A stretch of 64,000 nucleotides of DNA, taken from the NCBI RefSeq assembly GCF_017980685.1, contig NZ_JACXXO010000001.1, positions 744,001 through 808,000 of the forward strand. The letters are read 5' to 3'. The notes under the pieces were generated by a model that saw only the letters and a list, made by a program, of their open reading frames with translations, had not been told where the DNA came from and did not search any database. The translations under genes and the position numbers were made by a program. This document shows, in pieces, positions 17,601 through 27,063 of this stretch (within the stretch, counting starts at the first letter, position 1; every line of letters starts with the position of its first letter). The DNA is from Pseudomonas iridis. GTDB taxonomy: Bacteria; Pseudomonadota; Gammaproteobacteria; Pseudomonadales; Pseudomonadaceae.

Positions 17601-17758
17601 CCGGATTCATTGTTCGACAATTTTCCCGGCATGCACCTTGCTAACGCTACAGGAGCAATTTCGCGAAATGGCCACGGAATGGCCGATGGTCTGGTTGGGA
17701 GAACCAACCCGATGACGGCCGGTCAACAACTGCACGTTCAATCAGGCGGTGACGCATC

Positions 17759-18076
17759 ATGGACAATCCTTTTCAGATCATTACCGATGCCTTCGCGCCG
17801 GACTATCAGATCAACCTGAGCATTCAGGGCCTGGACGGCAGCATCATGCTGACCCTGTCCAACAGCGGCCGGATCGTGGCCAAGCGGATGATCAGCGCCG
17901 AACAGCGCAATGACCCTAAACGCCTCAAGCTGCTGGTGCAAAGCATTCAGTTCGGTATCGCCATCGAACAGGGCCACAGCGCCATGGCGATTCTCGAAGC
18001 CATGACCAGCGGCGACGGGCTGACCCCGCCACCGCCACAGATCAAAGGCCAGCCTCGGCCATCGGCCGGTCTTTAG
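17759..18076 (+). CDS. DUF3509 protein
   Basis: A 105-residue protein of the DUF3509 family, which is nearly confined to Pseudomonas and has no known function. It shows alternating strands (QINLSIQGLDGSIMLTLSNS) and the helix DPKRLKLLVQSIQFGIAIEQ, with a proline-rich tail. The gene ends 4 nt inside the end of the convergent psiE gene. Confidence 0.85.
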   Translation: MDNPFQIITDAFAPDYQINLSIQGLDGSIMLTLSNSGRIVAKRMISAEQRNDPKRLKLLVQSIQFGIAIEQGHSAMAILEAMTSGDGLTPPPPQIKGQPRPSAGL

Positions 18077-18573
18077 AGTTCGCCCTTCTCGACATCGGGA
18101 TGCTCACTCGAACCCGTACCGACTTTGCGTTGCGGGTATTCGATCTTCACCGAAGGAAATTGCGACGACGCGTAACGCACCACCAGAATCGAAAATGCCA
18201 GCAGCAGAATGCCGCCGCACAGGTAGATGATGCCCATGTCCGGCGGATTGTGGTGCGAGACATTGGAGATCAGCAGTCGCGTCAGCGCAGTGATCGCCAC
18301 GTAGATCAGGAAGCGCACCGGCATGTGGTTGGTCTTGAAATAAATCCCGACCATCGCCCCCAGTTCCAGATAGATGAACAGCAACAGAATGTCATCGATC
18401 TTGATGTGCCCGACTTCGAGCATCCCGAGAAACTCCATCACCGCGGCATACGCGGTCACCGCACCAATGGCGAACAGCGCCAGGTAGTGGAAAGTCTCGA
18501 CGAACAGGTTGCCCAGGGACTCGGCCAGTTGATGCACTTGTTGCCGCAGTTTCTCGGCCCAGTTGATTTTCAC
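18073..18573 (-). CDS. psiE: Phosphate-starvation-inducible PsiE family protein
   Basis: A 166-residue membrane protein with four hydrophobic segments (VETFHYLALFAIGAVTAYAA, IDDILLLFIYLELGAMVGIY, FLIYVAITALTRLLIS, GIIYLCGGILLLAFSILVV), the PsiE pattern. In E. coli psiE is induced by phosphate starvation, but its function is unknown. No Pho box was recognised here. Confidence 0.85.
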   Translation of the reverse strand: MKINWAEKLRQQVHQLAESLGNLFVETFHYLALFAIGAVTAYAAVMEFLGMLEVGHIKIDDILLLFIYLELGAMVGIYFKTNHMPVRFLIYVAITALTRLLISNVSHHNPPDMGIIYLCGGILLLAFSILVVRYASSQFPSVKIEYPQRKVGTGSSEHPDVEKGEL

Positions 18574-18899
18574 GATGATGTTCCTTAGCCCGATTCGAGC
18601 GGATGATGCGTGTTGGACGTGACGGTTTTCTGCACGTGCCTGATTTCATGCAGAAACAGGGCCACGCATCATGGCGATGTGCCGCAAAACCCGCGCTGTG
18701 GCGTTTGGTCGCACATGCCCTGCTCAGGTGGGGTGAGCCTGCTTGCGAATCGCAGTCACGCGGCTCGGCTGACAAACCCTGAATTCGGTCTACATTGAAA
18801 TGCCACTACCCAAAGCGCAGGGATTCGCTTATCCTTTTCGCTGTATATAGATACAGTAGTCGCAAAGACAACTAAATGTGAAGGCATGTGAGGTGGTGA
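18574..18899. other. Intergenic region between psiE and yebG
   Basis: It contains an 8-bp inverted repeat (TTTCTGCA at 18627, TGCAGAAA at 18649), a decayed REP-like stretch near 18735-18760 (GAGCCTGCTTGCGAAT) and the LexA box and yebG promoter at the right end. No gene was seen in it. Confidence 0.6.
18841..18856. promoter_or_regulatory. LexA (SOS) box upstream of yebG
   Basis: CTGTATATAGATACAG is a full CTGT-N8-ACAG LexA operator with the usual alternating AT core. It lies 43 bp before the yebG start, so yebG should be SOS-induced as in other gamma-proteobacteria. Confidence 0.92.
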
Positions 18900-19235
18900 A
18901 TGGCCGTCGAAGTGGTATACCGCAGCAGCCGAGATCTGGAGCGCTTGTTCATGGATAAAGCCGAAGCTGACCGTCATGACAAAATGCTCGAACTGGCCGA
19001 ATATCTGGCCGATGTGTTGCAAAAAGCCGTTCCGTCCCTGACTGAACAGCAAGTGGAAGAAGCCGGGATCTACATGGCGAAGAACCGTGATGTATTCGCC
19101 CGGGCCTTCAAGAGCCAGCCTGATGCACTGTCGGAGCTGATCAATGCGCCGGCCGAGCCGGTCGAAAAAGCCGAGGCGGAAGAATCTGCCGAAGCGCCGG
19201 TCAAGCCAGCCAAAGCGGCGAAAGCTGCAAAGTAG
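18900..19235 (+). CDS. yebG: YebG, SOS-inducible protein
   Basis: A 111-residue protein beginning MAVEVVYRSSRDLERLFMDK, followed by the family helix KAEADRHDKMLELAEYLADV; the C-terminus is an Ala/Lys/Glu/Pro-rich tail. GAGGTGG precedes the start. YebG is a small LexA-controlled protein of unknown biochemical role in the DNA-damage response. The lysine-rich AKAAKAAK tail is longer than in E. coli. Confidence 0.93.
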   Translation: MAVEVVYRSSRDLERLFMDKAEADRHDKMLELAEYLADVLQKAVPSLTEQQVEEAGIYMAKNRDVFARAFKSQPDALSELINAPAEPVEKAEAEESAEAPVKPAKAAKAAK

Positions 19236-19253
19236 TTGATGCCCGAATTGAAT

Positions 19254-19285
19254 AGGCCCTGAGTCAAATGGCTCAGGGCCTTTTT
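19254..19285 (+). terminator. Intrinsic terminator of yebG
   Basis: A 10-bp stem (AGGCCCTGAG / CTCAGGGCCT) with an 8-nt loop and five T residues. It ends just before the convergent dehydrogenase gene. Confidence 0.93.
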
Positions 19286-19299
19286 CATGCCTGCGAAAC

Positions 19300-20319
19300 T
19301 CAGCGATACAAAACTCTTTCCGCCAACTCATCCGCCACCCGCGCCGGTGAACGTTTCTCCGCCTGCGCATGGGCAAAAACTTCAGTCAGCCGCGAGCTGA
19401 TTTTCGACAGGTGCGCGGTAATGGTGGTCAATTCCTCACCGCGATGTTTCAGCGAGACGTAAATCAGCCCACCCGCATTGATCACATAATCCGGCGCATA
19501 AAGAATGCCGCGCCGTTCCAGTTGATCGGCCACATCCAGATGCGTCAGCTGATTGTTCGCCGAGCCCGCCACCGCCGCGCAGCGCAGTTGCGCCACCGAA
19601 TGGCTATTGAGCACACCGCCCAGACCACACGGCGCAAGGATGTCGCACGGCGTGCTGAGCAACGCATCGTTGGCGACAGGGTGAGCATTAAGCTGTTCCA
19701 TCGCCAGTTGCACCTTGCCGTGGTCGATGTCGCTGACCAGCAACTCGGCGCCGGCGGCGTGCAGTTGCTCGGCCAATGCATAACCGACATTGCCCAGGCC
19801 CTGAATCGCCACGCGCAAGCCTTCGAGGTTGTCACTGCCCAGGCGCGCCATCGCCGTGGCACGAATGCCGGCGAACACACCCATCGCCGCGTGCGGCGCC
19901 GGATCGCCGGCCGAGGTGGTGCTGGTGACGTGTTGGGTCTGTTGGGCGATGCAATCCATGTCCGCCACCGAAGTGCCGCTGTCGATGGCGGTGATGTAGC
20001 GACCGTCGAGCTGGTCGATGCAACGACCGAAGGCTTCGAACAGCGCTGCACGATTTTCAACATGAATCGGGCGCACGATGACCGCAACCCCACCGCCCTG
20101 CGGCAAACCCGCCAACGCGGCCTTGTAGCTCATGCCCTGAGCGAGGCGAATGGCGTCCTCGACGGCGGAGTCGTCGTTAGGGTAGGCAAGATAACGACAC
20201 CCGCCCAAGGCTGGGCCCAGGCGGCTGTTATGGATGGCAATGACCGCCTTCAACCCGCAAACCGGGTCGACGCTAAGGTGCAGCGATTCCAGGCGAGTGC
20301 TTTGCATGAGCGCAAACAT
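19300..20319 (-). CDS. Leu/Phe/Val dehydrogenase-like protein with Val in place of the catalytic Lys
   Basis: A 339-residue Glu/Leu/Phe/Val dehydrogenase family protein. It has the substrate Lys motif MSYKAALAGL (K66), the aspartate motif AIDSGTSVADMD, a dinucleotide-binding GLGNVG and APDYVINAGGLI. The family normally has GGGK with the catalytic Lys (K80 in Bacillus leucine dehydrogenase). Here the residue is Val78 (PQGGGVAVI, codon GTT at 20086-20088). The rest of the protein is intact, so either activity is lost or it has a different role. The gene is convergent with yebG and divergent from the SirB1 gene. Confidence 0.88.
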   Translation of the reverse strand: MFALMQSTRLESLHLSVDPVCGLKAVIAIHNSRLGPALGGCRYLAYPNDDSAVEDAIRLAQGMSYKAALAGLPQGGGVAVIVRPIHVENRAALFEAFGRCIDQLDGRYITAIDSGTSVADMDCIAQQTQHVTSTTSAGDPAPHAAMGVFAGIRATAMARLGSDNLEGLRVAIQGLGNVGYALAEQLHAAGAELLVSDIDHGKVQLAMEQLNAHPVANDALLSTPCDILAPCGLGGVLNSHSVAQLRCAAVAGSANNQLTHLDVADQLERRGILYAPDYVINAGGLIYVSLKHRGEELTTITAHLSKISSRLTEVFAHAQAEKRSPARVADELAERVLYR

Positions 20320-20504
20320 CGTTGGGCTCCCGAATCACTTCTTGTAGAACGCCAGTATAGGCTTGCGCCTGAAAATTGCTGGAGCGCACCGGAATAAGCA
20401 GGCGTGCCGACGAAGGCTTTACGGCATATCTCTCAACCTGTTCACCGAGCCACTGGACGAATGCCACGGACGGGGCTAAAACGAGGCATTCCACGGAGAT
20501 TTCG

Positions 20505-21308
20505 ATGAGCCCGCGCCAACGCTTTTTCGAGTGCCTGCACCGTTCACCTCCCGCGCTGTTCGAAGCCGCGCTGTGGATGGCCGCCGAGCACGAAAAAGCA
20601 GTCGACCCCGAGGCGCTGCTTGTGGAGTTCAAGGATCTGCAACAGCGTGTCAGCTACGGTTTGCCGATGTTGCCAGTCAGCGAGTTGGCGCAGCCGTTAT
20701 TGCGGCGCATGAATGATCTGGGCTTTGCCATGGATGACTTCACCCCGCTCCGTCCGCAGGCCGCTTTAATACATAAAGTCTTGCAGACCCGTCGCGGGCA
20801 GCCGCTGGCGTTGGCATTGATTGCACTGGAACTGGCGCGTGGTCTGGAGATTCCCCTGGTCGGGGTCAACTTCCCCGGGCACTTCCTGTTGCGCGTGCCC
20901 GGTGCCGATCATCTGCTCGATCCATGCGGCGGTCGCCGCTTGTACCCCAACGACTGTCGTGAGCTGTTGCAGCGCCAGTACGGGCCCAACATGAAACTCA
21001 ATGCCGAGCATTTGTTGACTGCCACGCCGGTGCAGATGCTGCAGCGCCTGTCGCGCAATTTGCGCCAGCTTCACCTGACTCAGGATGACTTCATCGCCGC
21101 GCTGATTGATGCCGAACGCGTGCTTGAACTGGGCGATGCCGGCGCCGCCGATTATCTGGCCCGGGCCAGCCTGTATCAGCGGCTCGACTGCCCGAACGCC
21201 GAGCGGTTTGATCTGGAACACGCGTTGTTGCTCAGCGATGACCCGATCCAACGGCTGCGCCTGACCGAACGACTCGGGCATCTGCCGCCGAACTCAGTCG
21301 TCCACTGA
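20505..21308 (+). CDS. SirB1-family (transglutaminase-like) protein
   Basis: A 267-residue protein starting MSPRQRFFECLHRSPPALFE, with CGGAG 7 nt upstream; a longer frame to 20376 is not supported. It contains the SirB1_N / transglutaminase-like fold: IHKVLQTRRGQPLALALIAL, LEIPLVGVNFPGHFLLRV, and DHLLDPCGGRRLYPNDCREL. Several family members are linked to peptide chain release or housekeeping, but the precise function is unknown. It seems to stand alone. Confidence 0.85.
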   Translation: MSPRQRFFECLHRSPPALFEAALWMAAEHEKAVDPEALLVEFKDLQQRVSYGLPMLPVSELAQPLLRRMNDLGFAMDDFTPLRPQAALIHKVLQTRRGQPLALALIALELARGLEIPLVGVNFPGHFLLRVPGADHLLDPCGGRRLYPNDCRELLQRQYGPNMKLNAEHLLTATPVQMLQRLSRNLRQLHLTQDDFIAALIDAERVLELGDAGAADYLARASLYQRLDCPNAERFDLEHALLLSDDPIQRLRLTERLGHLPPNSVVH

Positions 21309-21321
21309 CAGCAAAAGATCT

Positions 21322-22673
21322 TCAGCTTTTCAGTGCTTGCTCCACCACCGACTGCCCGACGGTTTCCGAGGGCGAACGCACCTGGATGATCAGCAATGCG
21401 GCGATGACGGCCGGAATCGCGCAGAAGAAGAAAATCTGCTGCACCGGAATGTGCATCGCCAGCAACAGGCTGCCGAACAATGGCCCGAGAATCGAACCAA
21501 ATCGCCCCACACCCAATGCCCAACCAGTGCCGGTGGCGCGCACATGCGCCGGGTAGAAGTTACTGGCGAAAGCGTTCAGCGTCAGTTGCCCGCCAATGAT
21601 GCAGAACCCGGCGGCACGCAGGCCACCAGATAACGCGGATTGTCGTGGTTAAGCCCCAGCACAATCGTGCACAGCGCAGCGCCTGCAAGCACGCCGGACA
21701 ACAGTCGCACCTTGCGTTTCAAACGGTCGGCGAACCAGGCCATGCAAATCGCACCCAGGGTGCCGGCGAACAGGAACATCGACGTCACCAGATTGGCTTC
21801 GTTAAGTTTCAGGCCACTTTCCAGTAGCAGCGACGGCAACCAACTGATCATGAAGTACAGCAAGATCAGGCTGACGAAGAACGTCGCCCAAATCAGTAAG
21901 GTTGGCCGCGCATAACCATTGCGGAACAGTTCGACCACGGTCAGTTTACTGCCCTGCTCGCGTTGATTCTGTTCGACCGAGGCCAGCGGAGGTTGCCAGT
22001 CCGGCAACATTCGCCCGGTAACTCTGCGCAGCCGCGCATAAGGTGGCTGATCACGCAGCAGGCGCGGCAAGGATTCGGGCAGCACCCACCAGAGAAACGG
22101 AAACAGCAGCAGCGGGGTCACACCGCCGGCGAGGAACACTGCCTGCCAACCGAACTGATCGATGAAACCGGCGGCAACAAAACCACCTGCCGCACCACCA
22201 AACGAGAAGCCACAAGCCGCCAGCGTGACCATCAAGGTGCGTAAACGTGGTGGCGAATAATCCGACATCAGCGCCATCGCGCTAGGCATTGCACCGCCCA
22301 TGCCGATGCCGCAGATAAAGCGAGCGACCATCAGGGAGTTCAGGGAGTCGGCGAACACCATCAGCAGGGTCAAACTGGCGTAGATCAGCACGCAAGCAAG
22401 CAGAATTCGCCGCACACCAAAACGGTCGGCCAGCGGTGTCACTGCGAGGGAGCCAATGGTGAGGCCTAGCAGGTTGGCACTGAATACAGGTCCGAAGGCG
22501 GATTTTTCCAGCCCCCAATCCTGCGCCAGCGCCGGCACCACGTAGCCCAGCACCTGGGCGTCATAACCATCGGTGACCAGCAACAAGGCGAGCAGGATCA
22601 AGAGCAACCACTGATATCGGGACACAGGACGGGCGTCGAGTGCCGCCCGGAAGCTGGCAATCTGGTTGTGCAT
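21322..22673 (-). pseudogene. MFS aromatic-acid:proton symporter (AAHS), frameshifted near C-terminus
   Basis: A 12-helix major facilitator of the aromatic acid:H+ symporter family (PcaK/BenK/VanK type). It begins MHNQIASFRAALDARPVSRYQ, has DGYDAQVLGYVVPAL, LADRFGVRRILL and ISWLPSLLLESGL, then breaks at about 21605. The remaining family sequence (AGFCIIGGQLTLNAFASNFY, RATGTGWALGVGRFGSILGP, stop at 21322) lies in a second frame. The change fits one missing base in a GC-rich run (GTGCCGCCGGG). It lies beyond maiA on the same strand as the hmg operon and probably carried an aromatic acid. Confidence 0.85.
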
Positions 22674-22721
22674 CGCGAGGTACCTTTTTGTTTTTATGGT
22701 TTGGTGGTTCACCGCCGAACC

Positions 22722-22812
22722 TTGTGGGAGCGAGCCTGCTCGCGAATGCGGCGTGTCAGCTATATGAATGGAGACTGACACTCAGCCTTCGCGAGCAGGC
22801 TCGCGCCCACAC
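22722..22812. repeat. REPIN (GCGAGCAGGCTCGC type)
   Basis: Inverted REP pair, left arm about 22722-22746 and right arm 22788-22812, between the MFS gene start and maiA. Confidence 0.85.
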
Positions 22813-22818
22813 GGGGGC

Positions 22819-23454
22819 TTACGGTGTATCTGGCTGGTTTGACGGGTGAGCCTGGATGAACGCTGGATGTTCGGCCGCCAATTCCGAAACACGGCAAATC
22901 CGCGGATAAGCCTCAAGCGAAACATTGAAGCGCTCGGCCGCGTACAACTGCGGAATCAGATACACGTCCGCCACGCACGGCCACTCACCGAAACAGAATC
23001 CGCTATCGCCAATCAACTGTTCCACCGTCGTCAGCCCCTGGCTGATCCAATGACTGATCCACTCCATGACCTGCGGTTCGTCATGCCCCGACTGCCGCAG
23101 TCGATTGAGCACGCTGACGTTGTGCAACGGATGCACATCGCAACCGATCACCGCCGCCACGCCGCGCACATGGGCGCGGGCAGCGAGGTCTTCGGGGAGT
23201 AGCGGCACCTGTGGATAACGTTCCTCCAGGTACTCGATGATCGCCGGTGACTGAATAAGCAGCTCGCCGTCATCGGTGCGCAAGGCCGGCACGCGGCCCT
23301 GTGGATTGATCGCCAGATACGCCGGCTGCCGATGTTCGCCACCGGGCGCCGCGATCAAGTTGACCGGCAACGCCTGATAGTCGAGACCTTTTAGCGCCAG
23401 TGCGATTCGCACCCGATACGACGAGGTCGAGCGGTAATAGGTGTAGAGATCCAT
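22819..23454 (-). CDS. maiA: Maleylacetoacetate isomerase (zeta-class GST)
   Basis: A 211-residue glutathione S-transferase of the zeta class. The N-terminal motif YYRSTSSYRVRIALALKGL corresponds to the SS(C)SxRVRIAL signature, with Ser in place of the usual Cys. The family-typical INPQGRVPAL and PAIIEYLEERYP segments follow. It isomerises 4-maleylacetoacetate to 4-fumarylacetoacetate. It is third in the hmgA-fahA-maiA operon; its start lies 12 nt after the fahA stop. Confidence 0.95.
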   Translation of the reverse strand: MDLYTYYRSTSSYRVRIALALKGLDYQALPVNLIAAPGGEHRQPAYLAINPQGRVPALRTDDGELLIQSPAIIEYLEERYPQVPLLPEDLAARAHVRGVAAVIGCDVHPLHNVSVLNRLRQSGHDEPQVMEWISHWISQGLTTVEQLIGDSGFCFGEWPCVADVYLIPQLYAAERFNVSLEAYPRICRVSELAAEHPAFIQAHPSNQPDTP

Positions 23455-23466
23455 GAGCCGCTCCTG

Positions 23467-24771
23467 TCAGCGCGCCGCCAGCACTTTGCCGCGGCATTCG
23501 CCAAAGCCGATCGAGGCGAAACCGTCACGGGCACAACGCGCGCGCAGAATGATTTCGTCGCCATCTTCAAGGAATTTGCGCACTTCGCCGGACGCCAGTT
23601 CGATCGGCTTTTTACCACCCTCGGTGATTTCCAGCAGGCTGCCGAACTGACCGTTTTCAGGACCGGACAGCGTGCCCGAACCGAACAGGTCACCGGCCTG
23701 CAACTGGCAACCGTTGACGCTGTGATGCGCGACCATTTGCGCGACGGTCCAGTACATGTAGCGGGTGTTGCTCAGGGTCAGGCGATGAGCCGGCAGATTC
23801 TGCTCGCGCATGGTTTCGGTGAGCAGCAGCACTTCCAGTTCGATGTCGAATGCACCGCCGTCCTGATCGCGCTTGTCGAACAGATAAGGCAGTGGCTGCG
23901 GATCGCCTTGCGGACGTGCCGGTTGTGCGGTGCGGAACGGCTCCAGCGCTTCGGCAGTGACGACCCACGGCGAGACGCTGGTGATGAAACTCTTGGACAA
24001 GAACGGCCCCAGCGGCTGGTATTCCCAGGCCTGGATGTCGCGAGCCGACCAGTCGTTGAGCAGGCAGAAACCGGCGATGTGTTCGGCCGCATCACCGATG
24101 GCGATCGAGTCGCCCATCTCGTTGCCCTGACCGATCCAGATGCCCAGTTCCAGCTCATAGTCCAGACGCGCGCATGGGCCAAAAGTCGGCTCGGTAGCAC
24201 CGGCCGGCAGGGTCTGGCCTTTAGGACGACGGACGTCGGTGCCGGACGCACGCACAGTGGACGCGCGACCGTGATAGCCGATTGGCACGTGCTTGTAGTT
24301 CGGCAGCAGCGGGTTGTCCGGACGGAACAGTTTGCCGACGTTCTGCGCGTGCTCGATGCCGACGTAGAAGTCGGTGTAATCGCTGATGCGCGCCGGCAGA
24401 TGCATTTGGCAATCGGCGGCCAATGGCAGCAGCTTCGCACCTTGAGCTTCGATGTCGCCGCGCTGGGTGCTGGTTTCGCTGAACAGTTCCAGCAAACGTT
24501 CACGCAGGGCAACCCGCGCCTCACGACCGAGGTCGAAGAAGGCATTCAACTGGCCGCCACGGGTGGCTTCGACAGCGCTGCGAGCGGCGCCATCGAACAG
24601 GCCCGCTTCAAGGGCAACATGCAGATCGAAGATGTGGTCGCCAATGGCCACACCGCTGCGCGGTTCTGAACCGTTGATGCTGAACACACCCAGTGGCAGG
24701 TTCTGCAGCGGGAAATCGGTGTGGCCGTTGGCCGACGCAACCCAGCTGCGGGTGATGGAATTCTGAGTCAT
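23467..24771 (-). CDS. fahA: Fumarylacetoacetase
   Basis: A 434-residue protein of the usual length. It has the family landmarks YTDFYVGIEHAQNVGKLFRP, YGRGSS-like GYHGRASTVRASG, LELGIWIGQGNEMGD and the W-containing SARDIQAWEYQPLGPFL. It hydrolyses fumarylacetoacetate to fumarate and acetoacetate, the last step of homogentisate degradation. The start is 3 nt after the hmgA stop, so it is co-translated. Confidence 0.96.
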   Translation of the reverse strand: MTQNSITRSWVASANGHTDFPLQNLPLGVFSINGSEPRSGVAIGDHIFDLHVALEAGLFDGAARSAVEATRGGQLNAFFDLGREARVALRERLLELFSETSTQRGDIEAQGAKLLPLAADCQMHLPARISDYTDFYVGIEHAQNVGKLFRPDNPLLPNYKHVPIGYHGRASTVRASGTDVRRPKGQTLPAGATEPTFGPCARLDYELELGIWIGQGNEMGDSIAIGDAAEHIAGFCLLNDWSARDIQAWEYQPLGPFLSKSFITSVSPWVVTAEALEPFRTAQPARPQGDPQPLPYLFDKRDQDGGAFDIELEVLLLTETMREQNLPAHRLTLSNTRYMYWTVAQMVAHHSVNGCQLQAGDLFGSGTLSGPENGQFGSLLEITEGGKKPIELASGEVRKFLEDGDEIILRARCARDGFASIGFGECRGKVLAAR

Positions 24772-24774
24772 GGG

Positions 24775-26079
24775 TTATCTCCGGGTCGGGTCGAACGTGG
24801 CGGGCAATGTGGCCCAGCAAGCGTCGTAATGGGGTTGCAGTTGTGGGCAGTCGAGGGCGAAGCGGCTAGGGCGCAACACTTGGCTGGTCTCGAACATGAA
24901 GGCCATGGTGTTGTCGATTTTCGCGGGTGCAAGCTCGGCGTTGATCGCTTTGGTGCAGGTCTCGCCGTCCGGGCCGTGAGCACTCATGCAGCTGTGCAGC
25001 GAGGCGCCGCCGGGCACAAAGCCTTCGGCCTTGGCGTCGTATTCGCCCTGGATCAGGCCCATGAATTCGTTCATCAGATTGCGGTGGAACCACGGTGGAC
25101 GGAAGGTGTTCTCGGCCACCATCCAGCGTGGCGGGAAGATCACGAAGTCGAGGTTGGCCAGGCCATGCACGCTGGTCGGCGAGGTCAACACGGTGAAGAT
25201 CGACGGGTCGGGGTGATCAAAACTGACCGTACCGATGGTGTTGAATCGGCGCAGATCATATTTATACGGCACGTTATTACCGTGCCAGGCCACTACGTTC
25301 AGCGGCGAATGATTGAGCTCGGTGGCCCACAACTGGCCGAGGAATTTCTGCACCAGCGTGGTGGGTTGTTGCAGGTTTTCGTAGGCGGCGACCGGGGTGA
25401 GGAAATCGCGCGGATTGGCCAGACCGTTGCTGCCGATCGGCCCCAGGTCCGGCAGGCGCAGCGGCGCGCCATGGTTCTCGGCAACATAGCCGCGCGCTTG
25501 CGGATCGAGCAGTTCGATGCGGAATTTCAGACCCCGTGGCAGCACGGCAATTTCCAGCGGCGAGACTTCCAGCACGCCCAACTCAGTGGCAATGCGCAGA
25601 CGCCCCAGTTGCGGCACCAGCAGCAGTTCGCCGTCAGCATTGAAAAACACCCGCTCCATCGAGCGGTTGGCCGCGTAGTTATAGATGCTGATGCCCGAAG
25701 GTTTCTCGGCGCCGGAATTGGCCGCCATGCTGACCAGTCCATCGATGAAATCGGTCGGTTCGGCCGGCATGTCCAGCGGATTCCAGCGCAGGCGATTGGG
25801 GGTTACTTCACCCAAAGGCCCACCGGCCAGTTGCCGCTCCAGTTTGACGAACGCCGGGTGATTGGCCGACGGCTGAATGCGGTACATCCAGGTGCGCCGC
25901 GCTTCGCTGCGGGTCATGGTGAACGCGGTGCCGGAAAACAATTCGGTGTACAGGCCGTAGGGGGCTTTTTGCGGGGAGTTCTGGCCGACGGGCAGCGCGC
26001 CGGGCAACGCTTCAGTACTGAATTCGTTGCCGAAACCGGACTGATAAACCAGCGTCGACGCGATTGAATCGAGGTTCAT
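24775..26079 (-). CDS. hmgA: Homogentisate 1,2-dioxygenase
   Basis: A 434-residue protein starting [20 protein letters not shown] with GGAGG 5-9 nt upstream; a 20-residue upstream extension in the frame is unsupported. It has [20 protein letters not shown], the iron-ligand region [20 protein letters not shown] and [20 protein letters not shown]. It opens the ring of homogentisate with O2 to give maleylacetoacetate. The first gene of the operon, divergent from hmgR. Confidence 0.97.
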   Translation of the reverse strand: MNLDSIASTLVYQSGFGNEFSTEALPGALPVGQNSPQKAPYGLYTELFSGTAFTMTRSEARRTWMYRIQPSANHPAFVKLERQLAGGPLGEVTPNRLRWNPLDMPAEPTDFIDGLVSMAANSGAEKPSGISIYNYAANRSMERVFFNADGELLLVPQLGRLRIATELGVLEVSPLEIAVLPRGLKFRIELLDPQARGYVAENHGAPLRLPDLGPIGSNGLANPRDFLTPVAAYENLQQPTTLVQKFLGQLWATELNHSPLNVVAWHGNNVPYKYDLRRFNTIGTVSFDHPDPSIFTVLTSPTSVHGLANLDFVIFPPRWMVAENTFRPPWFHRNLMNEFMGLIQGEYDAKAEGFVPGGASLHSCMSAHGPDGETCTKAINAELAPAKIDNTMAFMFETSQVLRPSRFALDCPQLQPHYDACWATLPATFDPTRR

Positions 26080-26156
26080 GGAGCCTCCTGAACAGGGAGT
26101 CGGCAGTGGCCCATCGCTCTGGCTCAGAGGTTTCGGCACGCCGGGGTTGTTATTAT

Positions 26157-26182
26157 CGTAATTCGATTACGCATAACGTAAT
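26157..26182. promoter_or_regulatory. Predicted HmgR operator between hmgA and hmgR
   Basis: Three half-sites: CGTAAT (26157), ATTACG (26166) and CGTAAT (26177). ATTACG-CATAA-CGTAAT forms a 17-bp palindrome, and CGTAAT-TCG-ATTACG a second, overlapping one. In P. putida HmgR (IclR family) is known to bind a palindrome in this intergenic region, with homogentisate as inducer. I infer that this is the same operator. Confidence 0.75.
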
Positions 26183-26243
26183 TTGCTCGCTATCCAGCGT
26201 CAAGCTATAAAGACGCCCATTCGTATTGGAACCCGGCCGCACC

Positions 26244-27023
26244 ATGGAAAAAACCAGCGACAGTAACGGCAAACAGAAAGTCCGCTCCGCCGAGGTCGGC
26301 ACCGACATCCTCAAGGCTTTGGCCGAGTTGTCGCCGTCCACCTCGCTGTCGCGCCTGGCCGAACACGTGCAGATGCCGGCGAGCAAGGTTCACCGCTACT
26401 TGCAGGCGTTGATTGCCAGCGGCTTCGCCGAGCAAAACCCGGCGACCAACCACTACGGTCTGGGCCGCGAAGCCCTGCGCGTGGGCCTGGCGGCACTCAA
26501 CAGTATGGACGTGCTGAAAGTAGCCGCCCTGCCCCTGTCGGAACTGCGCGACGAACTCAACGAAACCTGTTTCCTCGCGGTGTGGGGCAATCAGGGAGCA
26601 ACCGTGGTGCACATCGAACCGGCGGTGCGAGCAGTGACGGTGGTCACGCAACTGGGTTCGGTGCTGCCGCTGCTCAGTTCCTCGACAGGACTGGTGTTCA
26701 GCGCCTACCTGCCGCATCGGGAAACCGACGAATTGCGCGAGCGGGAAATCGCCGTCGCCGAGCATCCGCTGAAGGACGAAACCGCCTACGCGACGTTGTG
26801 CGAACAGATCCGCGCGCGCGGCCTGCATCATGTCCACGGCTTGCTGATGCCGGGTGTGGATGCCTTGTCGGCACCGGTGTTCAATGCCGTCGGACAAGTG
26901 GCGGCGGTACTGACCATCGTCGGCCCGACCTCGTTGTTCCATGCCGACGAAAACGGCCCGGCGGCGCAGCGGTTGTTGGCTGCGACGCGGGCCGTGAGTT
27001 GGCGGATGGGGTTTGACGCCTAG
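26244..27023 (+). CDS. hmgR: HmgR, IclR-family repressor of homogentisate catabolism
   Basis: A 259-residue IclR regulator from ATG 26244; an in-frame TTG at 26226 would add six residues. The N-terminal helix-turn-helix is visible (DILKALAELSPSTSLSRLAE, MPASKVHRYLQALIASGF). The C-terminal effector domain includes LNETCFLAVWGNQGATVVHI and LLSSSTGLVFSAYLP. Divergence from hmgA and the operator between them fit HmgR of P. putida, which represses the hmg genes and responds to homogentisate. Confidence 0.92.
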   Translation: MEKTSDSNGKQKVRSAEVGTDILKALAELSPSTSLSRLAEHVQMPASKVHRYLQALIASGFAEQNPATNHYGLGREALRVGLAALNSMDVLKVAALPLSELRDELNETCFLAVWGNQGATVVHIEPAVRAVTVVTQLGSVLPLLSSSTGLVFSAYLPHRETDELREREIAVAEHPLKDETAYATLCEQIRARGLHHVHGLLMPGVDALSAPVFNAVGQVAAVLTIVGPTSLFHADENGPAAQRLLAATRAVSWRMGFDA

Positions 27024-27063
27024 GCGTATTCGTTGATCCGCTAGTCAGCGACTTTCGGATGGG

